This document shows positions 44,034 through 52,626 of a stretch of DNA of 64,000 bases, piece by piece (within the stretch, counting starts at the first letter, position 1; every line of letters starts with the position of its first letter). This stretch comes from Rhizobiales bacterium 65-79 (GTDB lineage: Bacteria > Pseudomonadota > Alphaproteobacteria > Rhizobiales > Rhizobiaceae). The notes beneath the pieces are model-generated. The model worked only from the letters and a program-made list of their open reading frames with translations, was not told the origin of the DNA and made no database searches. The position numbers and the translations under genes are program-made. The stretch lies in assembly GCA_001896885.1 (NCBI GenBank), contig MKRJ01000038.1, positions 102,495 through 166,494 of the forward strand. The letters run 5' to 3'.

Positions 44034-45449
44034 TCAGGCCGTCGTCTGCTTCGTCCTCCAGCTGTCGTCGGCATAGTGCTCGCGGGCTTCGCGCGAATAA
44101 GGCACGGGCGAGACGCGCACGCGGATTTCCGCTTGCTTGTGCCGTTCCGTCGAGGTCTTTGCGGTGCCGCCATCCGGCTCGCCCCAGACGAGCGTCAGCA
44201 CGTCGCCTTCCTTGATATCCGGGTCGACGATCCCGAGCGAGAGCATCGCCCGCTCATTGAAGGAATAGCCGTTGAACATGGAAAGGCCGACCAGCTTGTC
44301 ACCCTTCATGACCTGGTCGAAGGAAGCCGAGGCGTAATTGGGCTGCGGAAAATCGATCCATTTGTAATTGTCGGTGCCCGGCCGCAGCGAGGATTCGATC
44401 ACCTTCATCATGTCGTCCGCATTCCATTCGAACGTCACCTTGCGGCGGTGCGGCTTGCCCTTCATCTTCTCGAGCGCTTCGCGGCCGACGAAGTCGTGGT
44501 CGAACTTGATGTAGATGCCGTAACCGAGCTCGTAGGGCGTCGTGTAGTAATCCTCGATATTGCCGGAGACGAAGGAGCCGCCGATCGAGCCGGTCGCCTC
44601 GTAGCCATTGGCGGGCAGCCATTCGCGATAGGCCTTGAGCGCCTCGCCCGAATAGATCGCCGGCAGCGGCGAGGGAATCCAGCCGGATTCCAGCGTGTTG
44701 GTGGAATAGGCCCGGGCTCCGACCTGATAGAGATCGACGCCGGCTTCGCCCGCGGCTTTCAGGATGATGTCACGGACATAATCCTTCTGGCCGTAAGGAC
44801 CCCAGATTTCCAGGCCCGGCGCGCCGGCCATGCCGTGACGCAACGCCTGGACGCGGATGTCGCCGGCATTGATCCAGTCGACATGGAAGAATTTAATGTC
44901 GGGGATCGGGCCGCCATTCATCTTCTCAAAGATTTTCGGCGCGTCCGGCCCCTGGATCTGGAAGCGGTAGTGCAAGCGCGTCACCGGTTTGCCGTCGGGC
45001 CGCGAGGGCGAGCGCGGATCGCGGGCGATGCGAACGTTGTGGGAGCCGATCGCCTGGTTGAACTCGATCCAGTTCGCCGTCGGTGCGCGGCCGACGAGGA
45101 TGAACTTGTCCTCGCGTTCGCGGAAGATGATCATGTCGCCGATGACATAGCCGTCCGGGCTGACCGGCACGAAGTGCTTCGCCCGGTTGAGGCCGAAATT
45201 GGCGAAGCTGTTGATCGCGAGGCCTTCGAGGAATTTCGCCGCGTCCGGCCCTTCGACGATCAGCTCGTCCATATGGTGCGTCTGGTCGAAGAGGACGGCG
45301 GAATCGCGCCAGGCGCGCTGCTCGTCGCGCCAGTTGGAGAACTCCGGCGCCACGACCGGGTATACATACATCCCGATCTTCGAATTGCGCAGCATGCCGA
45401 CGACGTCGCGCTTTTCCCTTAAAACGGCTTCCAGGCTGGTTGCGGCCAT
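44034..45449 (-). CDS. LigM-like tetrahydrofolate-dependent aromatic O-demethylase (copy 2)
   Basis: A 471-residue GcvT-fold enzyme, close paralogue of the 41625-43046 product: VYPVVAPEFSNWRDEQRAWR, VLFDQTHHMDEL, NTLESGWIPSPLPAIYSG, EWLPANGYEATGSIGGSFVS and MFNGYSFNE. It matches LigM even more closely than copy 1 at EWLPAN and DQTHHM. A 119-base block (45154-45272) is identical to 42751-42869 of copy 1. The two copies may divide work between substrates such as vanillate, 3-O-methylgallate and syringate. The ATG at 45449 follows CGGAGGAACGATC and is preceded by a TGTATACA operator. Confidence 0.88.
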   Translation of the reverse strand: MAATSLEAVLREKRDVVGMLRNSKIGMYVYPVVAPEFSNWRDEQRAWRDSAVLFDQTHHMDELIVEGPDAAKFLEGLAINSFANFGLNRAKHFVPVSPDGYVIGDMIIFREREDKFILVGRAPTANWIEFNQAIGSHNVRIARDPRSPSRPDGKPVTRLHYRFQIQGPDAPKIFEKMNGGPIPDIKFFHVDWINAGDIRVQALRHGMAGAPGLEIWGPYGQKDYVRDIILKAAGEAGVDLYQVGARAYSTNTLESGWIPSPLPAIYSGEALKAYREWLPANGYEATGSIGGSFVSGNIEDYYTTPYELGYGIYIKFDHDFVGREALEKMKGKPHRRKVTFEWNADDMMKVIESSLRPGTDNYKWIDFPQPNYASASFDQVMKGDKLVGLSMFNGYSFNERAMLSLGIVDPDIKEGDVLTLVWGEPDGGTAKTSTERHKQAEIRVRVSPVPYSREAREHYADDSWRTKQTTA

Positions 45450-45476
45450 GATCGTTCCTCCGACTGCAGGGTAAGA

Positions 45477-45486
45477 ATGTATACAT
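45477..45486. promoter_or_regulatory. GntR-type operator ATGTATACAT before O-demethylase copy 2
   Basis: A perfect 10-bp palindrome, identical to the one at 43074-43083, 28 bases upstream of the ATG, i.e. at the same spacing as in copy 1. Confidence 0.75.
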
Positions 45487-45554
45487 AGTCTCGCGCAGCC
45501 GTTCGGGAATTGCAAGCGGTGCCGAGCTCGCCTGAAGGCAAGGATCTTTTTCAG

Positions 45555-45600
45555 AAGCCGTCAGGCCGAGGCGAAAAACGGCACTCGGCGAGCGCCGGAA
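45555..45600. repeat. dispersed intergenic repeat, family C (copy 1)
   Basis: AAGCCGTCAGGCC followed by GAGGCGAAAAACGGC and TCGGCGAGC is shared with 58975-59019 (13 bases identical, then about 80% similar). It lies in the 225-base gap between the AEC gene and demethylase copy 2, which also holds the operator. Confidence 0.5.
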
Positions 45601-45674
45601 CAGAGCCTACTTGAAATAGGTGAGTATCGAAGCGGTCGGGCGCCGTTTGCAGCTTGGCCTTCCGGATTTCGCGC

Positions 45675-46625
45675 TCAGCCGAGCACGATGCTCAGCGTCG
45701 CCGTGATGGTGAAGAAGCCGATCGCGGTCGCAGAGACGAGAGCCATCGAGCTGATGCCGCCCACCCCGTAACGCGCCCCGAAGATCGGATAGACGGTGAC
45801 CATCGAGACGCTGGCAAGCACGATCCCGATCCTTTCCATGCCGACATTCGTCCCTCCGATCAGGTAGAAAGCCGCCGCCACGGCGAGGGGGTGCAGCAGC
45901 AGCTTCGTCGCGACGATCCAGCCCACCTCCGCCGCCACGCCGGAGGCGCGTCCCGAGGCACCCAGAATGGCGACCGTTCCGCCGACGACGAAGAGCGCGC
46001 AGGGCGCCGACGCCTTAGCCAGCATATCGATGGCGGTGCCGATCACGCCCGGGATCGGAACATGCAGCAGGGAAAGAACCGCCCCGAGCAAGATCGCCAG
46101 GATGAGAGGCGTCCGCGACAGCCGTTTCGCGGTCGCGACGACCGTCCGCCCGACCGATACCCCCTCCTCCTTCCCCCATTCGGCGAGCGCCAGCGCCAAG
46201 GGGATGATCAGCATATTCTCGACCATCATGTTGAGCGGCATCGCCGTCAGAGCTAGGGAGCCGAAGGCAAGCGACGTCACCGGGAAGCCGACGAAGCCGG
46301 TGTTCGAGGTCGCGCCGCCCATGCCGCCGATCGCAGCCGACGAGAACGGCCGCTTCAGGCCGAAACGGAGGATGGAGAAGACGGCGAGGAAGGCGACCAG
46401 CGATCCGCCTGCATAGGCGGCGACATAGCGCCAGTCGAAGGTGCGGCCAAGATCCTGCCGGGCCAGCGCGCCGAGCACGAGCGCTGGCAAGGCGAAGTTG
46501 AGGACGAAGGCGGCAAGGCCTTCGACCTGCTTCTCCTCGATCAGGCCAGAGCGCGCCGAGATCGCGCCAAGCCCGATCAGGAGGAAGATCGGAACCGTCA
46601 GGGAAAGCATCTGCAGGATCGGCAT
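45675..46625 (-). CDS. AEC family transporter (auxin efflux carrier-like)
   Basis: A 316-residue inner-membrane protein with about ten helices, of the AEC/malonate-carrier family of secondary transporters. Marks: PIFLLIGLGAISARSGLI, FVLNFALPALVLGAL, GGATSNTGFVGFPV and a C-terminal VATKLLLHPLAVAAAFYL. Such proteins move dicarboxylates or aromatic acids. The preceding TGTATACA site ties it to the demethylase genes, so it may carry an aromatic acid or pathway product. Start MPILQML at 46625 chosen because the first helix follows directly; longer upstream starts are possible. Confidence 0.85.
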   Translation of the reverse strand: MPILQMLSLTVPIFLLIGLGAISARSGLIEEKQVEGLAAFVLNFALPALVLGALARQDLGRTFDWRYVAAYAGGSLVAFLAVFSILRFGLKRPFSSAAIGGMGGATSNTGFVGFPVTSLAFGSLALTAMPLNMMVENMLIIPLALALAEWGKEEGVSVGRTVVATAKRLSRTPLILAILLGAVLSLLHVPIPGVIGTAIDMLAKASAPCALFVVGGTVAILGASGRASGVAAEVGWIVATKLLLHPLAVAAAFYLIGGTNVGMERIGIVLASVSMVTVYPIFGARYGVGGISSMALVSATAIGFFTITATLSIVLG

Positions 46626-46728
46626 GCGTCTCGCTTCGAATAGAATAGAGGAGGAGTTCGCCGCCATCCGCGATTGCCGGAGAACTGCTTTCCGGCAAGC
46701 TTGGGCCACCCCATGATTGCGGTAAAGG

Positions 46729-46736
46729 TGTATACA
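46729..46736. promoter_or_regulatory. GntR-type operator TGTATACA before the AEC gene
   Basis: Palindromic core 104 bases upstream of the AEC start in the 345-base divergent gap 46626-46970, which contains two operators and no ORF I trust. Confidence 0.6.
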
Positions 46737-46897
46737 TTCGAACGGACACCTTCCAGCCGGAACGCACGTTCTTTTTCCTACTTTTCAGCCGGTTGGCACG
46801 TATGGCGGCGCTGTTGCGCACTCCCGGTTTCCGAAAAATGGAAACGCGTCGAATGATCCCCGGAGCTACCCTAGGCATCTTGCTTGTTGCCTCGCCA

Positions 46898-46905
46898 TGT
46901 ATACA
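46898..46905. promoter_or_regulatory. GntR-type operator TGTATACA before the Liv-type ABC operon
   Basis: Palindromic core (ATGTATACAC) 65 bases upstream of the binding-protein start codon at 46971. It links the ABC transporter to the same regulon as the demethylases. Confidence 0.7.
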
Positions 46906-46970
46906 CTATGGTGCCGATGCAGCCGCGAGCGATAGCGGCCCGCCATTGGAACAATTCGGGAGGACTCATC

Positions 46971-48152
46971 ATGTTGAAAAAGACAGCAGCGGCGCTTGCG
47001 CTCGGCTTCAGTCTGGCCGCCGCTCTATCGTCGACCGCACTGGCCGAGGGAACCGTCAAGATCGGCCTGATCATGCCTTATTCCGGCCCGTTCGCGGATG
47101 CCGGCGCGCAGATGCAGGCAGGCATCGATCTCTACGTCAAAGAACATGGCGATGAAGTCGCCGGCAAGAAGATCGTGCTCATCAAGAAGGACACCGGCGG
47201 TCCGAACCCGGATGTCGCCAAGCGGTTGGCCCAGGAGCTGGTCGTACGCGACCATGTTGATGTCCTCGCGGGCTTCGCATTGACGCCCGAGGCACTCGGT
47301 GCCGCGCCGGTGGCGACCGAAGCCAAGAAGCTGATGGTGGACATGAACGCCGCGACTTCGATCATCACCGAGAAGTCGCCCTACATCGTGCGTACGTCCG
47401 TGACCATTCCGCAGATCAACTATGCTTTCGGAAAATGGGCAGCGGACCAGGGGATCAAGCATGCCTATACACTGGTCGCCGATTACGGGCCGGGCCACGA
47501 CGCGGAAAGCTCTTTCGCCAAGGGCTTCAAGGAGAAGGGCGGCGAGATCGTCGGAGCCGACCATAGCCCGGTGGCCAACCCGGATTTCTCCGCTTACGTC
47601 CAGCGCATCAAGGACGCCAAGCCGGAAGCGGTCTACATCTTCATTCCCGGTGGATCGCAGCCCGCCGCCATCGGCAAGGCGCTCGCCGACAAGGGTCTGA
47701 CGCCGCCGAATACGAAGCTTCTCGGCCAGGGCGAACTGACGATGCCGGATGCGATGGAAAGCCTGGGCAAGAACGCCGACGGCATCATCACCGCGTTTCA
47801 CTACACGCTGGAGCGCAAGGACCCGCTCAACCAAAAATTCGTAGCGGGCTACAAGAATCTGACAAAGGGTCGCGAACCCGACCTGTTCTCGATCGGCGGC
47901 TATGACGGGATGCACCTGATCTATGCGGCGCTGAAAAAGACCAAGGGCGATGCCAGCGGCGATGCCCTCATCAAGGTCGCCAAGGGCATGTCGTGGGAGA
48001 GCCCGCGCGGCCCAATCACCATCGACCCTGAAACGCGGGACATCGTCCAGAATGTGTACATCCGCAAGGTCGAAAAGGTTGACGGCAAGCTGCAGAACGT
48101 CATCATCGACACCATCAAGGACGTGAAGGACCCGCTGCACGGCGCAAAATGA
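46971..48152 (+). CDS. ABC transporter substrate-binding protein, Liv type, probably for an aromatic acid
   Basis: A 393-residue periplasmic binding protein with a signal peptide (about 1-25, ending STALA). The mature N-terminus EGTVKIGLIMPYSGPFADAG and KKDTGGPNPDVAKRLAQEL match the Liv/HBA-binding class, which includes binding proteins for benzoate-like acids. The ATG at 46971 has GGGAGGACTCATC upstream. It heads a five-gene operon. An aromatic ligand is inferred from the shared operator and gene neighbourhood, not from the binding-site residues. Confidence 0.9.
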   Translation: MLKKTAAALALGFSLAAALSSTALAEGTVKIGLIMPYSGPFADAGAQMQAGIDLYVKEHGDEVAGKKIVLIKKDTGGPNPDVAKRLAQELVVRDHVDVLAGFALTPEALGAAPVATEAKKLMVDMNAATSIITEKSPYIVRTSVTIPQINYAFGKWAADQGIKHAYTLVADYGPGHDAESSFAKGFKEKGGEIVGADHSPVANPDFSAYVQRIKDAKPEAVYIFIPGGSQPAAIGKALADKGLTPPNTKLLGQGELTMPDAMESLGKNADGIITAFHYTLERKDPLNQKFVAGYKNLTKGREPDLFSIGGYDGMHLIYAALKKTKGDASGDALIKVAKGMSWESPRGPITIDPETRDIVQNVYIRKVEKVDGKLQNVIIDTIKDVKDPLHGAK

Positions 48153-48180
48153 CCGCTCGGCGGCGGAGGGGAAAGCGCGC

Positions 48181-49044
48181 GTGATCGGCAATCTCGCCGT
48201 CGTTCTGTTCGACGGGTTCGCCTTCGGGATGCTTCTGTTCGTCCTGTCGGTGGGCCTGTCGGTCACTTTGGGGCTGATGAATTTCACCAACCTCGCGCAT
48301 GGCGCGTTCGGCATGCTGGGAGGCTATGCCGTCGTCGTCGCCATGCGCGATCTCGACATTCCCTTCCTGCTTTCCCTGCCACTCGCCTTTCTCGTCGCCG
48401 GGCTGGTCAGCGTCGTCTTCGAGCGGACGATCTTCCGCCGGCTCTATCGCGCCGGCGAACTCAACCAGGTCCTGCTGACCATCGGCCTGGTCTTCGTGGC
48501 CGCGGCCACCATGGCCTATTTCTTCGGGACCGGCCAGCAGCCGATAGCCCTGCCGGCTTATTTGCAGGGCTATGTCGAACTGGGCGGGCTGCGCTTCGGC
48601 GCCTACCGCATCTTCCTGGTCGTAGTGGCGCTGGTCATCGCCGGCCTGCTCGTCTTCGGCCTGGAACATACGCGCTTCGGCGCGCGCGTCCGCGCCGCCG
48701 TCGACAACCAGCGCGTGGCGCAGGGCCTGGGTCTCAACGTCGACGCCATCTTCGCCGTCACCTTCGCGCTGGGCAGCGGGCTGGCGGGCCTGGGCGGCGC
48801 GCTCGCCATCGAGATCGTCGGCCTCGATCCCTCCTTCGGCTTCCATTATCTCGTTTACGTGCTGATCGTCGTGGCCGTCGGCGGCCTGGGCTCGATCGGC
48901 GGGTCCTTCGTGGCCGCGGCCCTGCTCGGCATATTCGACGTGGGCGGCAAGTATTTCGTCCCCGACATGGGCGCCTTCCTCATCTATCTCTTTATGGTCG
49001 TCATTCTCTTCGTGCGGCCGGTCGGCCTTTTCGGTAAACGTTGA
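48181..49044 (+). CDS. Liv-type ABC transporter permease (LivH-like)
   Basis: A 287-residue inner-membrane permease with eight helices. Marks are LGLMNFTNLAHGAFGMLGGY in the N-terminal third and VAVGGLGSIGGSFVAAALLG, the ATPase contact loop. The GTG at 48181 is the likely start, 28 bases after the binding-protein stop with GGAGGGGAAAGCGC upstream. Confidence 0.9.
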   Translation: MIGNLAVVLFDGFAFGMLLFVLSVGLSVTLGLMNFTNLAHGAFGMLGGYAVVVAMRDLDIPFLLSLPLAFLVAGLVSVVFERTIFRRLYRAGELNQVLLTIGLVFVAAATMAYFFGTGQQPIALPAYLQGYVELGGLRFGAYRIFLVVVALVIAGLLVFGLEHTRFGARVRAAVDNQRVAQGLGLNVDAIFAVTFALGSGLAGLGGALAIEIVGLDPSFGFHYLVYVLIVVAVGGLGSIGGSFVAAALLGIFDVGGKYFVPDMGAFLIYLFMVVILFVRPVGLFGKR

Positions 49045-49048
49045 CCGC

Positions 49049-50035
49049 ATGACGGTGGAGATGACGACTTCCGGGCCTGCCGCGACCTGGCTGAAGAGGC
49101 GCAGCCGGATATCCGCAATCGAGATCGTCTTCTGGCTGGCGACGCTTCTGCCTTTCTTCCTGTTTCCGAGCTATCTGTCGCTGGCGAGCCAGATCGCCAT
49201 CGGCGCGCTCTTCGCTCTCTCGGTCGACCTCATCCTCGGCTATGCCGGGATCATCACCCTCGGCCATGCCATGTTCTTCGGCATCGGCGCCTATACGGCC
49301 GCCATCCTGGCCAAGCATGGCTGGGGCGAGCCCTTGACCGGGCTGGTCGCCGCCGCGGTGGTCGCCGGCGCGGTGGGATTCGTAACCAGCTTCATCATCG
49401 TGCGCGTGCAGCACCTGGCGCTGATCATGATCACGCTCGGCCTCGGGCTTCTGACATACGAACTGGCGAACAGCTTCAGCACCGTCACAGGCGGCACCGA
49501 CGGCCTCGGCGTCACCATCTGGCCGATCTTCGGGAGGTTCGATTTCGACCTCTGGGGCTACACCGCCTACAGCTACGCGCTCGTCATCCTGTTCATCGGC
49601 GTTCTCGTCGCCCGCCGCATCGTCAACTCCTCCTTCGGACTGGCGCTGACGGGCATCCGCGAGAACAGCCAGCGCATGCCGGCGATCGGCTCTGTCTACC
49701 GGACGCACCTGCAGAAGATCTACGTCGTCGCGGCATCCATGGCCGGCATCGCCGGGGCGCTCCTGACGCAGACCACGGGAACCGTATCGCTCGACACGCT
49801 CTCCTTCCAGCGTTCCGCCGACGTGGTCGTCATGCTGATCCTTGGCGGAACCGGGCGGCTCTATGGCGGCATCATCGGCGCGATCATCTTCCTCGTGGCG
49901 CGCGACCGGCTCTCCGACATGAACCCGCAATACTGGTATTTCTGGATCGGCCTGCTCCTGATGGCCATCGTGCTGGTCATGCCCGGGGGCATCCTGGGCG
50001 GGCTCTCCCGTCTCTTCGGGCGCTTCGTCCGATGA
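49049..50035 (+). CDS. Liv-type ABC transporter permease (LivM-like)
   Basis: A 328-residue permease with about nine helices. LivM marks are LGYAGIITLGHAMFFGIGAY, and the C-terminal LILGGTGRLYGGIIGA loop. The ATG at 49049 lies 4 bases after the LivH-like stop; the C-terminus overlaps the LivG-like start by ATGA. Confidence 0.9.
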   Translation: MTVEMTTSGPAATWLKRRSRISAIEIVFWLATLLPFFLFPSYLSLASQIAIGALFALSVDLILGYAGIITLGHAMFFGIGAYTAAILAKHGWGEPLTGLVAAAVVAGAVGFVTSFIIVRVQHLALIMITLGLGLLTYELANSFSTVTGGTDGLGVTIWPIFGRFDFDLWGYTAYSYALVILFIGVLVARRIVNSSFGLALTGIRENSQRMPAIGSVYRTHLQKIYVVAASMAGIAGALLTQTTGTVSLDTLSFQRSADVVVMLILGGTGRLYGGIIGAIIFLVARDRLSDMNPQYWYFWIGLLLMAIVLVMPGGILGGLSRLFGRFVR

Positions 50036-50793
50036 GCGAAGGAACGCCGGTCCTGCGAACGGAAGGAGTGCGCAAGCGCTTCGGTTCGCTGGAAGTGTCA
50101 CGCGATATCTCGCTGGCCCTGCCCGTGGGAGCACGCCACGCGCTGATCGGGCCGAACGGCGCGGGAAAGACGACGCTCATCAATCTGATCACCGGCAGGC
50201 TGAAGCCGGATGCGGGCCGCATAACGCTGGACGGCCAGGACGTTACCGGCGTGCCGGCGGCCGAGCGCGTCCGCCGCGGCCTGACCCGGACCTTCCAGAT
50301 CAACACGCTTTTCCCGGGTCTCACCCCGATCGAATCGGTGCTGCTCGCGGTCTGCGAGAGGAAGCAGGAGGCCGGCCAGTTCTGGCGCCGGCTGACCGGC
50401 CATGCCGAGGCTGTGGACGAGGCTTTCGCGATCCTCAAGCAGTTGCGCCTCGATGATGTCGCGACGCGCGAGACCCGGCACCTCGCCTACGGCCAGCAGC
50501 GGCTTCTGGAGATCGCGCTGGCTCTGGCGACGCGACCCAAGGTGCTGCTGCTCGACGAACCGGCCGCCGGCGTGCCGAAAGACGAAAGCGCGGCGCTGTT
50601 TGCCGTGATCGCCGCGCTGCCCGCCGATATGGCCGTGCTCTTCATAGAGCACGACATGAACCTCGTCTTCAAATTCGCTTCCCGCATCACCGTTCTCGTG
50701 GCGGGCGCCGTGCTGGTCGAGGCGAAACCGGAAATCATCCGTTCCGATCCCCGCGTGCGCGAAGTCTATCTCGGGCAGGGCCACCATGGCTGA
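50032..50793 (+). CDS. Liv-type ABC transporter ATP-binding protein (LivG-like)
   Basis: A 253-residue ABC ATPase with Walker A GPNGAGKTT, signature LAYGQQRLLEIALAL (the LivG form of LSGGQ) and Walker B VLLLDEPAAGVPKDE. It overlaps both neighbours (ATGA with LivM-like, 8 bases with LivF-like). Confidence 0.92.
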   Translation: MSEGTPVLRTEGVRKRFGSLEVSRDISLALPVGARHALIGPNGAGKTTLINLITGRLKPDAGRITLDGQDVTGVPAAERVRRGLTRTFQINTLFPGLTPIESVLLAVCERKQEAGQFWRRLTGHAEAVDEAFAILKQLRLDDVATRETRHLAYGQQRLLEIALALATRPKVLLLDEPAAGVPKDESAALFAVIAALPADMAVLFIEHDMNLVFKFASRITVLVAGAVLVEAKPEIIRSDPRVREVYLGQGHHG

Positions 50794-51502
50794 GCCGCTT
50801 CTGGAGCTTCGCGACGTGCGCGCCGGCTATGGCGAGGCGGTGGTTCTCGACGGCGTCTCGGTCTCGGTGCCCGAAAACGGCAGCCTGGCGCTCCTCGGCC
50901 GCAACGGCGTCGGCAAGACCACGCTGCTTCTGACGATCATGGGCTTCGTCCGCGTCAGCCGCGGCTCGCTCTGGTTCAAGGGCCGGGATATCTCGCGCCT
51001 GCCGCCTTACAGGCGGGCACGGCTCGGCATCGGCTGGGTGCCGCAGGAACGCGATATTTTCCCTTCGCTGACGGTCGAGGAGAATTTGACCGTCGCCGCG
51101 CGGCCCGGCCGCTGGTCGATCGAGGATATGTACCGGCTCTTTCCACGGCTCAAGGAGCGCCGCGCCAATATGGGCAATCAATTGTCCGGCGGCGAGCAGC
51201 AGATGCTGACCATCGCCCGCACGGTGCTCACCAATCCGGCGATCCTGCTGCTCGACGAGCCGCTCGAGGGGCTGGCTCCGATCATCGTGGAGGAACTCAT
51301 CGCCGCCATTCGCACCATGGCGAAGGACGAGAGGATCGCGCTCGTCCTGGTCGAGCAGCACGCCGAGGTCGCGCTCGGCATGACGAGCGATGCGATCGTC
51401 ATCGAGCGCGGCGTCGTCGCGCATCACGCGCCTTCGGCGGAACTCCTGAACGACCAGGCCGTGCTCGACCGCTATGTGGGCCTGAACCTGCGCGAGGGCT
51501 GA
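50786..51502 (+). CDS. Liv-type ABC transporter ATP-binding protein (LivF-like)
   Basis: A 238-residue ABC ATPase with Walker A GRNGVGKTT, signature LSGGEQQMLTIARTV and Walker B ILLLDEPLEGLAP, all typical of LivF. Last gene of the operon that starts at 46971; it is convergent with xthA, 50 bases away. Confidence 0.92.
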   Translation: MAEPLLELRDVRAGYGEAVVLDGVSVSVPENGSLALLGRNGVGKTTLLLTIMGFVRVSRGSLWFKGRDISRLPPYRRARLGIGWVPQERDIFPSLTVEENLTVAARPGRWSIEDMYRLFPRLKERRANMGNQLSGGEQQMLTIARTVLTNPAILLLDEPLEGLAPIIVEELIAAIRTMAKDERIALVLVEQHAEVALGMTSDAIVIERGVVAHHAPSAELLNDQAVLDRYVGLNLREG

Positions 51503-51552
51503 GGCGGAACATCCCTACCGCCCGGCGCCATGCCGCGGACGAGGGCAGTCTC

Positions 51553-52359
51553 TCAGTCCAGATCGAAGCGGGCGATCACCGGAACATGGTCCGACGGCCT
51601 GTCCCAGCCGCGCGCCTCGCGCAGGATCTCGATACCGGCGAGCCTCTCCGCAACATTTCCCGACGACCAGAGATGATCGAGCCGCCGGCCGCGATCTGAA
51701 AGCTCCCAGTCGCGGGCGCGATAGCTCCACCAGGTATAGATCTTTTTCTCCGGCGGGATGTGCCGGCGCATCAGATCGACCCAGCCTCCTCCGACCCGCA
51801 TCGCCTCCAGCCCCTCGGTCTCGACCGGTGTATGGCTGACCACGTTGAGGAGTTGCTTGTGCGACCAGACATCCGTCGGCAGGGGGGCGATGTTGAGGTC
51901 GCCGACGAGGATCGAGCCGTGCGTTTCGCCCTGGTCGGCACGCAGCGCATTCATCTCCTGCACGAAGTCGAGCTTGTGCCGGAACTTCGGATTGATCTCG
52001 GGGTCGGGCTCGTCGCCGCCGGCGGGCACGTAGAAATTATGGAGCAGCAGCGCATGTCCGCCGCTTGAGAGACGCGTGGAAATGTGCCGGCAATCGTCGT
52101 TGTCGCAGAAGCGACGGCGCTCCACGACCTCCAGCGGTCGGCGAGCGACGGTGGCGACGCCGTGATAGCCCTTCTGTCCGCTGATCGCGAGATGTTCATA
52201 GCCGAGGGAACGAAACGCCTCGAAGGGGAACAGTTCGTCGATGCACTTGGTTTCCTGCAGGCAGAGCACGTCGGGCTGCAATTGGCGCAGGAACCGCTCG
52301 ACGATCGGCATGCGCAGTCGGACGGAATTGATGTTCCAGGTGGCGATCGTCAGTGTCAT
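51553..52359 (-). CDS. xthA: exodeoxyribonuclease III
   Basis: A 268-residue AP endonuclease/3'-5' exonuclease used in base-excision repair. The exo-endo-phosphatase marks are ATWNINSVRLR at the N-terminus, CLQETKC with the metal Glu, GDLNIAPLPTDVW and the C-terminal SDHVPVIARF catalytic His. Start MTLTIATWN at 52359; the upstream in-frame extension is not supported by the family. The 267-base gap 52360-52626 beyond it shows nothing recognisable. Confidence 0.94.
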   Translation of the reverse strand: MTLTIATWNINSVRLRMPIVERFLRQLQPDVLCLQETKCIDELFPFEAFRSLGYEHLAISGQKGYHGVATVARRPLEVVERRRFCDNDDCRHISTRLSSGGHALLLHNFYVPAGGDEPDPEINPKFRHKLDFVQEMNALRADQGETHGSILVGDLNIAPLPTDVWSHKQLLNVVSHTPVETEGLEAMRVGGGWVDLMRRHIPPEKKIYTWWSYRARDWELSDRGRRLDHLWSSGNVAERLAGIEILREARGWDRPSDHVPVIARFDLD

Positions 52360-52626
52360 GGGAAATTCCGGCCACAGAAGAAAAATGCCTATTGCCAGTC
52401 CCGACGGGTGCAGGCAAGCGCCGGCCGCCGCCAAAGCCGGATAGCTTCGGCGAAGGGACGCCAAAAGTCGCCATGGCATGATTCCCAAATCCGCCGGATT
52501 CCAGTGGTATTCATCCTTCGATCGGGTGACGAGATTTCGGGCGGCGCATCCGAAGGGTAATCGCGTGCCCAGGGACTCCTAATCGCGGCGGGGTGTCGAG
52601 CAAGCACTGCAAGAGGCGCGACCCGC

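Noticed and set aside
46793..47155. 120-codon plus-strand frame over the promoter and start of the ABC binding-protein gene
   Set aside because: It overlaps the signal peptide of the binding protein in another frame and contains the operator; no ribosome-binding site or homology.
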